Source of the DNA: JBBIRW01 sp037441565 | GTDB lineage: Bacteria > Desulfobacterota > JBBIRW01 | Direction: 5' to 3' | DNA length: 64,000 nucleotides | Assembly: GCA_037441565.1 (NCBI GenBank) | Contig: JBBIRW010000004.1 | Location: 124,001 to 188,000, forward strand | Part shown: positions 1 to 8,484 of the stretch, piece by piece | How the letters are laid out: the number at the start of each line of letters is the position of its first letter | Position numbering within the stretch: position 1 is the first letter of the stretch | The notes under the pieces: generated by a model | Database searches by the model: none | What the model saw: the letters and a program-made list of their open reading frames with translations, nothing else | What the model was told of the DNA's origin: nothing | Made by a program: the position numbers and the translations under genes

Positions 1-1
1 A

Positions 2-982
2 AGTGGCGGGGTCGGTTTCAGCTCGATCGAACAGCTTTTTGCAGTTTTCCAGATACAGGAGAGGAATCTTTTCGGAACGGGCAAACAGGCCGGGATAACT
101 GCTCAACTGGGAACAAAAAGACAGTTTTATGATATAAGCTTTACTGAACCTCGTTTTTTCGATACAAATCTACTTACAGGCTTTGATGCATTTAATCTCA
201 CAAGTACATATGTGGATTTCAGCAGAAGGGATACGGGTGGTGCTTTGAGATTTGGCTATCCTCTACTGAAGGATATATATTTCACAACAAGTTACAGATA
301 TGAATTGATTAAAATATTTGATGTAGCAGAGGGGGCATCATCCTTTCTCAAGGAAGCAGAGAGTGAGGGTGAAAGGAGGGTAAGCAGTATTGTATCGTCA
401 GTTTCAAAATCCACTCTTAATAATCCTATAGATCCTACAAGTGGTTTATATACAAGATTAAGTCTCGGTCTTGCAGGGACATTCCTTGGGGGTAATACTG
501 ATTTCATTAAAACCATCTACAGTTTCCGTTATTATTATCCGCTTCGATGGGATTTTGTTTACATGTTCAATGGAGAAATAGGGTACGGGAGGAAATTACC
601 CTCGGGTGATCTGCCGCTCATCGAGCGTTTTTTCCTCGGTGGTATAAACTCTGTAAGGGGCTTCAGGGCTCGATCTCTGGGTCCAAAGGATCCTGCAACC
701 GGTGATGTGCTCGGTGGGAATAAAGAGCTATTTTTCAATAACGAAATATCCTTCCCTATTGTTAGAGAAGCTGGATTGAAGGGTGTTCTGTTTCTTGATG
801 CAGGAAATGCCTTCTCAGAGGGTGAGGACATCTCATTGGGTGATTTGCGGGTAGGTGCAGGATGGGGTATCAGGTGGCTTTCACCCCTCGGTCCCATAAG
901 TATTGAGCTTGGTTACCCTATTAATAAAAAGAAGGGTGATAAATCGCAGGTTATAGAATTTTCCATAGGAAGATTTTTCTAA
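2..982 (+). CDS. bamA: BamA, outer-membrane assembly factor, C-terminal part (5' end outside window)
   Basis: This is the beta-barrel half of the Omp85 protein that inserts outer-membrane proteins. The frame is open from base 2 with no start inside the window, so the POTRA domains lie upstream. Visible family marks are RNLFGTGKQ at the start of the barrel, the loop-6 region with VRGFRARSLGP, and LFLDAGNAF. The protein ends in Phe, as expected for a barrel recognised by the Bam machine. skp follows 17 bases later and the lipid A genes after that, the usual bamA-skp-lpxD-fabZ-lpxA order. I see 326 residues of it. Confidence 0.95.
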   Translation, partial: SGGVGFSSIEQLFAVFQIQERNLFGTGKQAGITAQLGTKRQFYDISFTEPRFFDTNLLTGFDAFNLTSTYVDFSRRDTGGALRFGYPLLKDIYFTTSYRYELIKIFDVAEGASSFLKEAESEGERRVSSIVSSVSKSTLNNPIDPTSGLYTRLSLGLAGTFLGGNTDFIKTIYSFRYYYPLRWDFVYMFNGEIGYGRKLPSGDLPLIERFFLGGINSVRGFRARSLGPKDPATGDVLGGNKELFFNNEISFPIVREAGLKGVLFLDAGNAFSEGEDISLGDLRVGAGWGIRWLSPLGPISIELGYPINKKKGDKSQVIEFSIGRFF

Positions 983-999
983 AAGAAAGGAGAGTAGAT

Positions 1000-1569
1000 A
1001 TGATTAAAAGATCTATAGTGGGATTCCTGCTTTGTCTGATACCTTCTCTGGTTTTTGCTGCAGAGATAAAAGTAGGATATGTAGATTTGAATAAGGTATT
1101 TAACGACTCACAGCCGGGTATCGAGGCTAAAAAGGAATTCAAAGAAAAGCTGGAAAAGATAAGAAAGATCCTTGATGAGAAACAGGACAAGTTGAAGAAG
1201 CTTAAGGAGGACCTTGAAAAAAAGGGGGCCATGTTGAATGAAAAGGCCAGGGAAGAAAAAGAGAACGAATACAAGGAGAAGTTGAAGGAATATCAGAAGC
1301 AGGCAAGTGAGTTTGAGGACGAGCTCAGACAGAAAAATATAGAGGTGACAAATCAGATGCTATCAGAATTAAGAGAGCTCATCTCCAAAATGGCAAAGGA
1401 GGAAGGCTATGCGGTTATTATTGAGAAGAATGAGGGAGGCGTTATCTATCTTTCACCATCGATCGATATAACAGATGAAGTGATAAAAAGATATAATGAT
1501 ATGAAGCTAAAGGAAGCGGAGCAAAAAAAACCAGTGAAAAAGGAAAATAGAGATGGAGAAGACCCTTAG
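1000..1569 (+). CDS. skp: Skp/OmpH-like periplasmic chaperone
   Basis: This is a 189-residue secreted protein that holds unfolded outer-membrane proteins in the periplasm. Residues 1-21 form a signal peptide with a basic start, a hydrophobic core and a cleavage site after VFAA. The mature part opens with KVGYVDLNKVF, the Skp strand, followed by a long Lys/Glu-rich coiled coil (about residues 45-120) that would form the tentacles, then a return strand near VIIEKNEGG. An AAAGGAGAG ribosome site precedes the ATG. The 3' end overlaps lpxD by 17 bases, so the two are probably translationally coupled. The charged C-terminal tail (QKKPVKKENRDGED) is longer than in E. coli Skp. Confidence 0.92.
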   Translation: MIKRSIVGFLLCLIPSLVFAAEIKVGYVDLNKVFNDSQPGIEAKKEFKEKLEKIRKILDEKQDKLKKLKEDLEKKGAMLNEKAREEKENEYKEKLKEYQKQASEFEDELRQKNIEVTNQMLSELRELISKMAKEEGYAVIIEKNEGGVIYLSPSIDITDEVIKRYNDMKLKEAEQKKPVKKENRDGEDP

Positions 1570-2608
1570 AGAGCTTGCAGAACTCACCGGTGGTATTGTT
1601 GACGGTGATGAAGAGATAACAGTAACTGGTGTTTCTCCAATAGATGATACAAGGGAAGGGACTATAACACTTATTTCTCATACAAAATATCTAAAAGAAC
1701 TTCGTAGATTTAGAGCGGCAGCAGCTGTGGTGGGAATCGATATGGCAAAGCTTGATATACCTGTCATAAGGACAGCAAATCCACAACTTGCTTTCGCAAA
1801 AATAGTAGGTGTTTTCCACATGCCGAAGGTGCATGTAACAGGTATTCATGAGTCAGCTTATGTAGCAAAATCAGCAGTAATCGGTGAGAATGTATCCATT
1901 TATCCTTTCGTATACATAGGGGAGAATGTAAGAATAGGTAATGGGGTTGTGATCTATCCTTTTGTATATATCGGCGATGATTCAACAATTGGTGACAGAT
2001 GCATCATATATCCATCTGTTACAATTCTCGAAAGGACACGCATCCAAAATGATGTGATAATCCATCCTGGTGCTGTTATTGGCGCTGATGGATTTGGATT
2101 TATCAGAGAGGGTGGTGGTTATTTTAAATTTCCTCAAATCGGCAATGTAGTTATAGAGGATAATGTTGAGATAGGAGCAAACACCTGCATTGATAGGGCA
2201 TCACTGGGAAGCACGATTGTGAAGAAGGGAACCAAAATAGATAACCTTGTCCAGATCGGTCACAATGTTGCTGTTGGTGAAAATTGTATAATAGTGGCCC
2301 AGGTTGGTATATCAGGATCGACTAAGATCGGTAAAAATGTTACCCTTGGTGGTCAGGTGGGTGTGCTGGATCATATAGAAATAGGGGATAATGTAACTGT
2401 TGGTGCACAATCGGGTATTACAAAAGATATATCACCGAATCAGGTAGTGAGCGGGCTTCCTCCGATGCCTCATAACGAATGGCTAAGATCCCAGATTAGC
2501 ATAAAAAAGCTTCCACACATCAGGAAGACTTTATCAGAGCTGGAAAAAAGGGTGAAAATACTGGAAGAAAAAATCAGGATTCTGGAGGAAGAAGATGATG
2601 AATCTTAA
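1553..2608 (+). CDS. lpxD: UDP-3-O-acylglucosamine N-acyltransferase LpxD
   Basis: This is the third enzyme of lipid A synthesis: it adds an acyl chain from acyl-ACP to the 2-amino group of UDP-3-O-acyl-GlcN in the cytoplasm. The 351 residues begin with the LpxD uridine-binding domain (LRELAELTGGIVDGD, about 1-100). A left-handed beta-helix of hexapeptide repeats follows (about 105-320), with the catalytic His in NLVQIGHNVAVG. The C-terminal helix (RVKILEEKIRILEEE) is typical of LpxD trimers. The start lies inside skp and the stop lies inside fabZ. Confidence 0.96.
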   Translation: MEKTLRELAELTGGIVDGDEEITVTGVSPIDDTREGTITLISHTKYLKELRRFRAAAAVVGIDMAKLDIPVIRTANPQLAFAKIVGVFHMPKVHVTGIHESAYVAKSAVIGENVSIYPFVYIGENVRIGNGVVIYPFVYIGDDSTIGDRCIIYPSVTILERTRIQNDVIIHPGAVIGADGFGFIREGGGYFKFPQIGNVVIEDNVEIGANTCIDRASLGSTIVKKGTKIDNLVQIGHNVAVGENCIIVAQVGISGSTKIGKNVTLGGQVGVLDHIEIGDNVTVGAQSGITKDISPNQVVSGLPPMPHNEWLRSQISIKKLPHIRKTLSELEKRVKILEEKIRILEEEDDES

Positions 2609-3050
2609 AGAAATAATGGAGATCCTGCCTCACAGGTATCCATTTCTCCTTGTAGACAGGATTCTGGAAATCGAGCCAGGGAAGAGGATCCTGGGTATAA
2701 AAAATATAACAATAAATGAGCCCTTTTTTGAAGGGCACTTTCCATCACTCCCGATAGTTCCAGGCGTTATTTTGATTGAAGCACTTGCACAAACAGGCTG
2801 CATCCTTGCATATAAGAGCAGACCTGAAAGGGTACAGGGAAAGATTTTTCTCTTTATGGGGATGGATAATGTAAAATTTAGAAGACCTGTCCTCCCTGGT
2901 GATCAGGTAGCACTGGAACTGGTTCTACTCAAGGAAAAAGGAGATATATGGAAGATGAAGGGAACGGCATCAGTTGATGGAGCAGTAGCAGCTGAGGCTG
3001 AACTTATTGCCATGGTTACAGAAAAAGATGCTATTTTGCGAGGGAGGTGA
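2595..3050 (+). CDS. fabZ: 3-hydroxyacyl-ACP dehydratase FabZ
   Basis: This hot-dog fold dehydratase of fatty acid synthesis removes water from 3-hydroxyacyl-ACP, competing with LpxA and LpxD for that substrate. The 151 residues show the family signature: ILPHRYPFLLVDRI with the catalytic His, then EGHFPSLPIVPGV and the catalytic Glu in LIEALAQTG. Two Met codons stand in tandem at the start. The gene overlaps lpxD by 14 bases. Its place between lpxD and lpxA is the classic arrangement that couples fatty acid and lipid A synthesis. Confidence 0.96.
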   Translation: MMNLKEIMEILPHRYPFLLVDRILEIEPGKRILGIKNITINEPFFEGHFPSLPIVPGVILIEALAQTGCILAYKSRPERVQGKIFLFMGMDNVKFRRPVLPGDQVALELVLLKEKGDIWKMKGTASVDGAVAAEAELIAMVTEKDAILRGR

Positions 3051-3059
3051 GAAATAAAA

Positions 3060-3836
3060 ATGTTAAAAATACATCCAACCGCAATTGTAAGTCCGAAAGC
3101 GGAACTGGACGATGATGTTGTGATAGGTCCATACTGTATAGTCGGAGAAAAGGTAAAGATAGGAAAGGCAACAGCTTTAAAATCACATGTGGTTGTTGAG
3201 GGAAATACTGAAATAGGTTTGGGATGCATTATATATCAGTTCGCTTCCCTTGGAACCCCTCCTCAAGATTTTAAATACAAGGGAACAGATACACTTCTTA
3301 AAATTGGTAACAATAACATTATCAGGGAATATGTAACAATGAATCCAGGAACAGAACATGGAGGAGGAGTTACACTGATAGGGGATAATAACTTTTTTAT
3401 GATCGGGTGTCATGTTGCTCATGACTCCATAATTGGAAACAATGTTATAATGGCAAATGCTGTTTCTCTTGGTGGGCACGTTATAATAGAGGATCATGCA
3501 ATAGTTGGTGGACTTTCCGCTATTCATCAATTTGTAAGAATTGGAGCATATGCAATGATAGGAGGTCTTTCCGGAGTTTCACAGGACATTCCGCCCTATA
3601 CAATAGCAGCCGGAAATAGAGCAAAATTATATGGGATAAATATTGTTGGTCTGAGGAGACATAAATTTCCAGAAGAAACAATCAATCAAATAAAGAAGGC
3701 ATTTAAAATCATCTTCAGGGAGAAGTTACTGCTTGAAGAGGCGCTTCAGAAAGTAGAAAGGGAAATACCATATGTGCCCGAGGTGAGGCATATGGTGGAA
3801 TTTATAAGAAAGTCAAAGAGGGGGGTTGTAAGATGA
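3060..3836 (+). CDS. lpxA: UDP-GlcNAc (or UDP-GlcNAc3N) acyltransferase LpxA
   Basis: This is the first enzyme of lipid A synthesis, acylating the 3 position of the UDP-sugar from 3-hydroxyacyl-ACP. It has 258 residues. Hexapeptide repeats begin at HPTAIVSPKAELDDDVVIG, and the catalytic His lies in GCHVAHDSIIGN (about residue 120). The substrate loop ALGG/AIHQFVRIG and the helical C-terminal domain (about 190-258) are present. A GGGAGG ribosome site precedes the ATG. The stop overlaps the lpxI start by four bases (ATGA). Because a Gfo/Idh oxidoreductase sits two genes downstream, the acceptor sugar might be a 3-amino derivative; the sequence alone does not settle this. Confidence 0.95.
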   Translation: MLKIHPTAIVSPKAELDDDVVIGPYCIVGEKVKIGKATALKSHVVVEGNTEIGLGCIIYQFASLGTPPQDFKYKGTDTLLKIGNNNIIREYVTMNPGTEHGGGVTLIGDNNFFMIGCHVAHDSIIGNNVIMANAVSLGGHVIIEDHAIVGGLSAIHQFVRIGAYAMIGGLSGVSQDIPPYTIAAGNRAKLYGINIVGLRRHKFPEETINQIKKAFKIIFREKLLLEEALQKVEREIPYVPEVRHMVEFIRKSKRGVVR

Positions 3837-4654
3837 CAGAGAGGATGGGATTGATTGCTGGTGATGGAAAGCTTCCCATTATATTTGCAAGGGAGGCAAA
3901 GAGAAGGGGCATAGAGGTGATCGGGATTGGTCATATCGGGGAAACAGATATTTCTCTTGAAGGAGAGGTGCAGAGGCTTCACTGGGTGAGAATAGGGGAG
4001 GCGGGAAAGATAATAGAGATACTCCTCAAGGAAAAGGTAAATAAGGCGATTATGCTTGGCAAGATAATAAAAACAAGGATGTTTGAAAAGATATACTTTG
4101 ACGAATTAGGCTTGAGGATATTCACAATGATAAAAGACAGGAAGGACGATTCCATTCTCAAGGCGATGGCATCGGAGATGGAAAAAAGGGGGATATATAT
4201 GCAAAATTGCCTTGAATATCTGGAGGACTTTATCGTCCCTTCTGGATGTCTAACAAAGAGAAAGCCAACGATAGAAGAGATGGAAGATGTAACATTTGGA
4301 TGGAGCATGGCAAAGGAGATTGGAAGGCTGGACATAGGTCAGAGTGTGGTTGTAAAGGCAAAAACCGTTGTTGCAGTTGAGTCCATTGAAGGGACGGATG
4401 AGGCAATAAGAAGAGGTGGTATTCTTAGCAATGGCGGATGTTGTGTCATTAAGGTAAGTAAACCCCAGCAGGACTGGAGATTTGATGTACCTGCTGTTGG
4501 AGCGGAAACGGTAAAGGTAATGGCAGAAGTGGGGGCAAGGGTGCTTACACTGGAGGCGGGAAAAACAATCATGATTGATAAGGATGAGACTGTTCGCATT
4601 GCCGATCAGAATGAAATTTCTATAATTGGTATCAACGGGGATGTTGAATGGTGA
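3833..4654 (+). CDS. lpxI: UDP-2,3-diacylglucosamine pyrophosphatase LpxI
   Basis: LpxI (DUF1009) hydrolyses UDP-2,3-diacylglucosamine to lipid X and UMP. It is the alternative to LpxH in alpha- and deltaproteobacteria and related phyla. The 273 residues begin GLIAGDGKLPIIFAREAKRRG, an N-terminal Rossmann-like domain. The C-terminal half carries VVVAVESIEGTDEAIRRGG, GGCCVIKVSKPQQD, RFDVPAVG and LEAGKTIMID, all strong LpxI marks. It is coupled to lpxA by an ATGA overlap and its stop overlaps the next start. No LpxH or LpxG is seen in the window. Confidence 0.94.
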   Translation: MTERMGLIAGDGKLPIIFAREAKRRGIEVIGIGHIGETDISLEGEVQRLHWVRIGEAGKIIEILLKEKVNKAIMLGKIIKTRMFEKIYFDELGLRIFTMIKDRKDDSILKAMASEMEKRGIYMQNCLEYLEDFIVPSGCLTKRKPTIEEMEDVTFGWSMAKEIGRLDIGQSVVVKAKTVVAVESIEGTDEAIRRGGILSNGGCCVIKVSKPQQDWRFDVPAVGAETVKVMAEVGARVLTLEAGKTIMIDKDETVRIADQNEISIIGINGDVEW

Positions 4655-5604
4655 TCAGAGCTGCTGTAATTGGAGTAGGATTCCTCGGGCAGTTCCATGC
4701 TGAAAAATATAGAAGAATAAACAATGTTAATCTTGTTGGTGTTGTGGATATAGACAGGAAGAGGGCAAAGGAAATTGCTGAAAGATTCAAGACGAGGGCA
4801 TTTTATGATTATCACGATATTATCGGAAAGGTAGATGCCGCAAGCGTTGTTGTTCCTGCAAATTATCACTATGAGATAACAAAGGATCTTTTAGAAGCAG
4901 GTATCCATGTTCTTGTGGAAAAGCCGATAGCCTTAAATCCCGAGGAGGCCGATGAACTGATAAGGATTGCGGAAAGGAAGTCACTGATTCTTCAGGTTGG
5001 ACATCTGGAGAGGTTTAATCCTGCAATAGTTGCAATTTCAGATAAACTGAAAGATCCAATCTTTATAAGGGCAGATCGTCTTGGACCATATACCTTTCGT
5101 GGAACGGATGTCGATGTTATCCTGGATCTTATGATTCACGATATAGATCTGATTCTAAGTATTGTTAATTCCAACCCTGTGGAGATAAGCGCAGTGGGTT
5201 TTCCTGTATTAAGCGATAAAATCGATATAGCCAATGCCTGGATTGAATTCAGCAATGGCTGCATCGCAGATATAACAGCAAGCAGGGTTTCATTTAAAAA
5301 GATAAGAATGTTCAGGATATTTCAGAGGGGTTCCTACATATCCCTCGATCTCGGCTCTCGAGATATATCCATTTTTACAAAGGGAAATGGAGAGGGGATG
5401 GAGGCAATAGAAGTTAAGAAGATACCTGTTGAAAACACGGATCCCCTTGAAGAGGAGATAAGGGCCTTCTGTCATTGCATAAGAACAGCCGCAAAGCCAC
5501 CTGTTTCGGGTGAGGATGGAAAGAAGGCGCTTCTCCTTGCCCTATCCATTAAAGAGGCAATAGAAAAATTATGGATTCATAAAAGGCTGGATAAGGGTAG
5601 GTAA
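4648..5604 (+). CDS. Gfo/Idh/MocA-family oxidoreductase in the lipid A operon (possible GnnA-like)
   Basis: This is an NAD(P)-dependent sugar dehydrogenase-like protein of 318 residues. The N-terminal Rossmann fold begins RAAVIGVGFLGQFHAEKY (GxGxxG type), with VVDIDRKRAKEIA after the second strand. HVLVEKPIALNPEEADELI is the Gfo/Idh EKP motif, and the C-terminal sheet domain contains LDLMIHDIDLILSI. It lies between lpxI and lpxB with overlaps at both ends, so it should act on a lipid A precursor or a related UDP-sugar. The known precedent is GnnA, which oxidises UDP-GlcNAc at C3 before amination by GnnB. No GnnB-like aminotransferase is in this window, so the role is inferred from position. 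Confidence 0.85.
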   Translation: MVIRAAVIGVGFLGQFHAEKYRRINNVNLVGVVDIDRKRAKEIAERFKTRAFYDYHDIIGKVDAASVVVPANYHYEITKDLLEAGIHVLVEKPIALNPEEADELIRIAERKSLILQVGHLERFNPAIVAISDKLKDPIFIRADRLGPYTFRGTDVDVILDLMIHDIDLILSIVNSNPVEISAVGFPVLSDKIDIANAWIEFSNGCIADITASRVSFKKIRMFRIFQRGSYISLDLGSRDISIFTKGNGEGMEAIEVKKIPVENTDPLEEEIRAFCHCIRTAAKPPVSGEDGKKALLLALSIKEAIEKLWIHKRLDKGR

Positions 5605-6734
5605 TGGAAAAGAAGAGCATAATGATTGTAACTGGTGAGGCATCCGGTGAACTCTATGTTTCACGGATTTTAAGGGAGATAAAAAAGACAAGGCAGGATC
5701 TCCATACCTTCGGGATGGGTGGAGATATGATGGAGAAAGAGGGGTTTGAGAATATTGCAAGCTATCACAAGATTTCTATTATTGGCATAATGGAAGTTTT
5801 TAAAAAGTTTCCCACAATTTTGAAGATCTTCTTTACCCTTAAAAATGCGCTGGTTGAAAGAAAGCCATCCCTGATTATGCTTGTTGATTTTCCAGATTTT
5901 AATTTGAGGCTTGGCAGGGTGGCGAAGAGACTTGGTATTCCCGTTTTATATTTTATAAGTCCACAGATATGGGCATGGAGAACAGGAAGGGTAAAGCAGA
6001 TAAAGGAGATTGTTGACAGGATGATAGTTATACTCCCTTTTGAGGTTCCCTTTTATAGAAATCACGGTGTCGAGGTTTTTTATTGTGGTCATCCGCTTAT
6101 TGAGATTATAGAGGAAAGAGAGAGAAGGGATATTTTAAAGGATCTGTCTTTAAAAGGGTATGAAACCCTAATAGCACTTTTTCCTGGGAGCAGAGAGGGG
6201 GAGATCAGGAATATTTTTCCCGAAATGCTAAAGGCTGCAAGGATTATAAGTGAGGCTATAAATGATGCAGTGTTTTTATTGCCTGTTGCTTCCGGGAGGG
6301 TTTCTCTGGGGCTGAGCGGGAATAATGATATTAATATTAGATTATTACCAAAAAGTTATGCTCATGACCTGCTTTCCATTTCAGATATCGCAATAATTAC
6401 ATCGGGAACAGCAACACTCGAGGCTGCAATTCTTGGGGTACCTATGGTGATAATCTACAGGTTTCCTGATTACTTTTACAGGATCGGGATAAGGATATTC
6501 AGAATGAATGTAAAGGACTATGGACTTGTGAATCTCATTGCGGGAAGAAGGATTGTTCCGGAGCTCATACAATTTGATTGTACTGGTGAGAAGATTGCCC
6601 ATGAAGCCTTGAGAATTCTTAAAAATGCTGATATATATAATAAAATTAAAGATGATCTATCCGAGGCGAGAGAAAAACTTGGTGATAGAGGGGCTACTGA
6701 GAGAATAGCAAAATTGATATTAGAGATGGTTTAG
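5604..6734 (+). CDS. lpxB: Lipid A disaccharide synthase LpxB
   Basis: This GT19 enzyme joins UDP-2,3-diacylglucosamine and lipid X into the beta-1,6 disaccharide at the inner membrane. The 376 residues show the N-terminal GEASGELYVSRIL motif, GMGGDMMEKEGFE, the DFPDFNLRLGR segment, YFISPQIWAWR and VFYCGHPLIE. The C-terminal half has LFPGSREGEI and ITSGTATLEAAILGVPMV. Length and motifs match the full enzyme. It follows the oxidoreductase directly (overlapping stop and start) and is two bases from msbA. Confidence 0.96.
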   Translation: MEKKSIMIVTGEASGELYVSRILREIKKTRQDLHTFGMGGDMMEKEGFENIASYHKISIIGIMEVFKKFPTILKIFFTLKNALVERKPSLIMLVDFPDFNLRLGRVAKRLGIPVLYFISPQIWAWRTGRVKQIKEIVDRMIVILPFEVPFYRNHGVEVFYCGHPLIEIIEERERRDILKDLSLKGYETLIALFPGSREGEIRNIFPEMLKAARIISEAINDAVFLLPVASGRVSLGLSGNNDINIRLLPKSYAHDLLSISDIAIITSGTATLEAAILGVPMVIIYRFPDYFYRIGIRIFRMNVKDYGLVNLIAGRRIVPELIQFDCTGEKIAHEALRILKNADIYNKIKDDLSEAREKLGDRGATERIAKLILEMV

Positions 6735-6736
6735 AA

Positions 6737-8473
6737 ATGGAGAATTACATAAGGCTTTTAAAATATGCTAAGCGATACTGGTTATATTTACTAATTTCAT
6801 CAATTTTTATGTCTCTTGTATCTGGATTAACAGCACTTACTGCCTATCTTGTAAAACCTGTTCTTGACGATATCTTTGTAAAAAAAGACATAAATATGTT
6901 AAAGCTCCTTCCGTTTGCTATACTTGCAATATATCTATTAAAATCGGTCTTCGATTTTCTACAATCATATCTTATCTCCTATGCTGGGCAGGGTGTTATA
7001 AGGGATATAAGGCAGGATCTCTATTCTCACATTCAGGAACTGCCGGTTTCTTTTTTTAAAAAAACACCAGCAGGCGTTATACTTTCAAGGATAACAAATG
7101 ATGTAAATCTCCTTCAGGGTGCTATTACAGATGCAATTACTGGTGGAATAAAGGATCTGTTCACCATAGTGGGGCTGGTTTTTGTTATTTTCTACATGGA
7201 TTGGCATCTGGCAATAATGGCCATACTTGTATTTCCTGCAATTTTATATTTATTTTCAACATTCAGCGTTAGGTTGAGGAAAGTTTCCACAAAAAGTCAG
7301 ATATCGATGGGGCGGCTCAGCAGCATTATAATAGAGGGAATATCTGCAAGCAATATCGTAAAGTCCTTCAATATGGAAGATTACGAGAAGAAAAGATTTT
7401 CCGATGAGAATAACAGATGCTTCAAACTCATTATGAAAGGAGCCAGGGTAAAAGCACTCTCCTCCCCTTTGATGGAATTCCTTGGAGGTCTTGGAGCATG
7501 CTTTATTATCTGGTTTGGTGGTTACAGGGTGATAAGTGGATATTCAACACCTGGTGAATTCTTTTCATTTATGGCAGCACTTTATATGCTTTATAAACCG
7601 ATAAAGGATCTTAACAAGGTTAATAACAAGATTCAGGAAGGTATTACTGCTACAAACAGAGTATTCGAAATGATGGATACTCCATTAGAAATTGAGGAAA
7701 GAGAGAATGCGATTGATCTTGATGAAGAAATAAGGGAGATCGAGTTCAGGAATGTATCCTTTAAATATGAAGATAGATGGATTCTCAGGGATATAAATCT
7801 GGCGGTCAAAAAAGGAGAAATTGTTGCAATAGTGGGAGAGACGGGTGCTGGTAAAACAACACTTGTTAGCCTGATTCCGAGATTTTATGATGTAACTGAG
7901 GGTGAAATATTGATAAACGGAAGAGATATTAGGGATTACAGGATTAAATCCCTCAGAGATAAAATTGCCATAGTAACACAGCATACGGTTCTCTTCCATG
8001 ATACAGTCCTGAATAATATATTATACGGCTCCAGGACAAAGGGCATAGAGAGGGTGATTGAGGTTTCAAAAATGGCAAATGCCGACGAGTTTATCTCGAT
8101 GTTGCCTGATGGATATAATACAGTCATAGGTGAAAGCGGGATGAAACTTTCAGGAGGCGAAAGACAGCGCATTGCTATTGCAAGGGCTCTGCTGAAAGAT
8201 GCTCCCATACTCATACTTGATGAGGCAACATCACAGCTCGATTTAAAGGTCGAGCTTGAGGTGCAAAAGGCAATCGAAAGATTGATGAAGGGTAGAACAG
8301 TCTTTATAATTGCACATAGACTATCCTCCATAAAGGATGCCGATAGAATTGTTGTTCTTGATGGAGGGAAGATTGTGGAAGAAGGCTCACATAATGAGTT
8401 AATTGCAAGAAAGCAAGTTTACTGGAAGCTCTATTCAATCCAATTGGAAAGATCATCCGTGGGAGTCGGTTAA
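6737..8473 (+). CDS. msbA: Lipid A export ABC transporter MsbA
   Basis: This half-transporter dimerises to flip core-lipid A across the inner membrane. It has 578 residues. The N-terminal transmembrane domain (about 1-310) has six predicted helices beginning at YWLYLLISSIFMSLVSG. The nucleotide-binding domain has Walker A GETGAGKTT, the signature LSGGERQR and Walker B ILILDEATS, followed by the H-loop His in IIAHRLSSI. The position between lpxB and waaA supports lipid A as the substrate rather than a drug. Confidence 0.94.
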   Translation: MENYIRLLKYAKRYWLYLLISSIFMSLVSGLTALTAYLVKPVLDDIFVKKDINMLKLLPFAILAIYLLKSVFDFLQSYLISYAGQGVIRDIRQDLYSHIQELPVSFFKKTPAGVILSRITNDVNLLQGAITDAITGGIKDLFTIVGLVFVIFYMDWHLAIMAILVFPAILYLFSTFSVRLRKVSTKSQISMGRLSSIIIEGISASNIVKSFNMEDYEKKRFSDENNRCFKLIMKGARVKALSSPLMEFLGGLGACFIIWFGGYRVISGYSTPGEFFSFMAALYMLYKPIKDLNKVNNKIQEGITATNRVFEMMDTPLEIEERENAIDLDEEIREIEFRNVSFKYEDRWILRDINLAVKKGEIVAIVGETGAGKTTLVSLIPRFYDVTEGEILINGRDIRDYRIKSLRDKIAIVTQHTVLFHDTVLNNILYGSRTKGIERVIEVSKMANADEFISMLPDGYNTVIGESGMKLSGGERQRIAIARALLKDAPILILDEATSQLDLKVELEVQKAIERLMKGRTVFIIAHRLSSIKDADRIVVLDGGKIVEEGSHNELIARKQVYWKLYSIQLERSSVGVG

Positions 8474-8484
8474 AATTTGAGATC

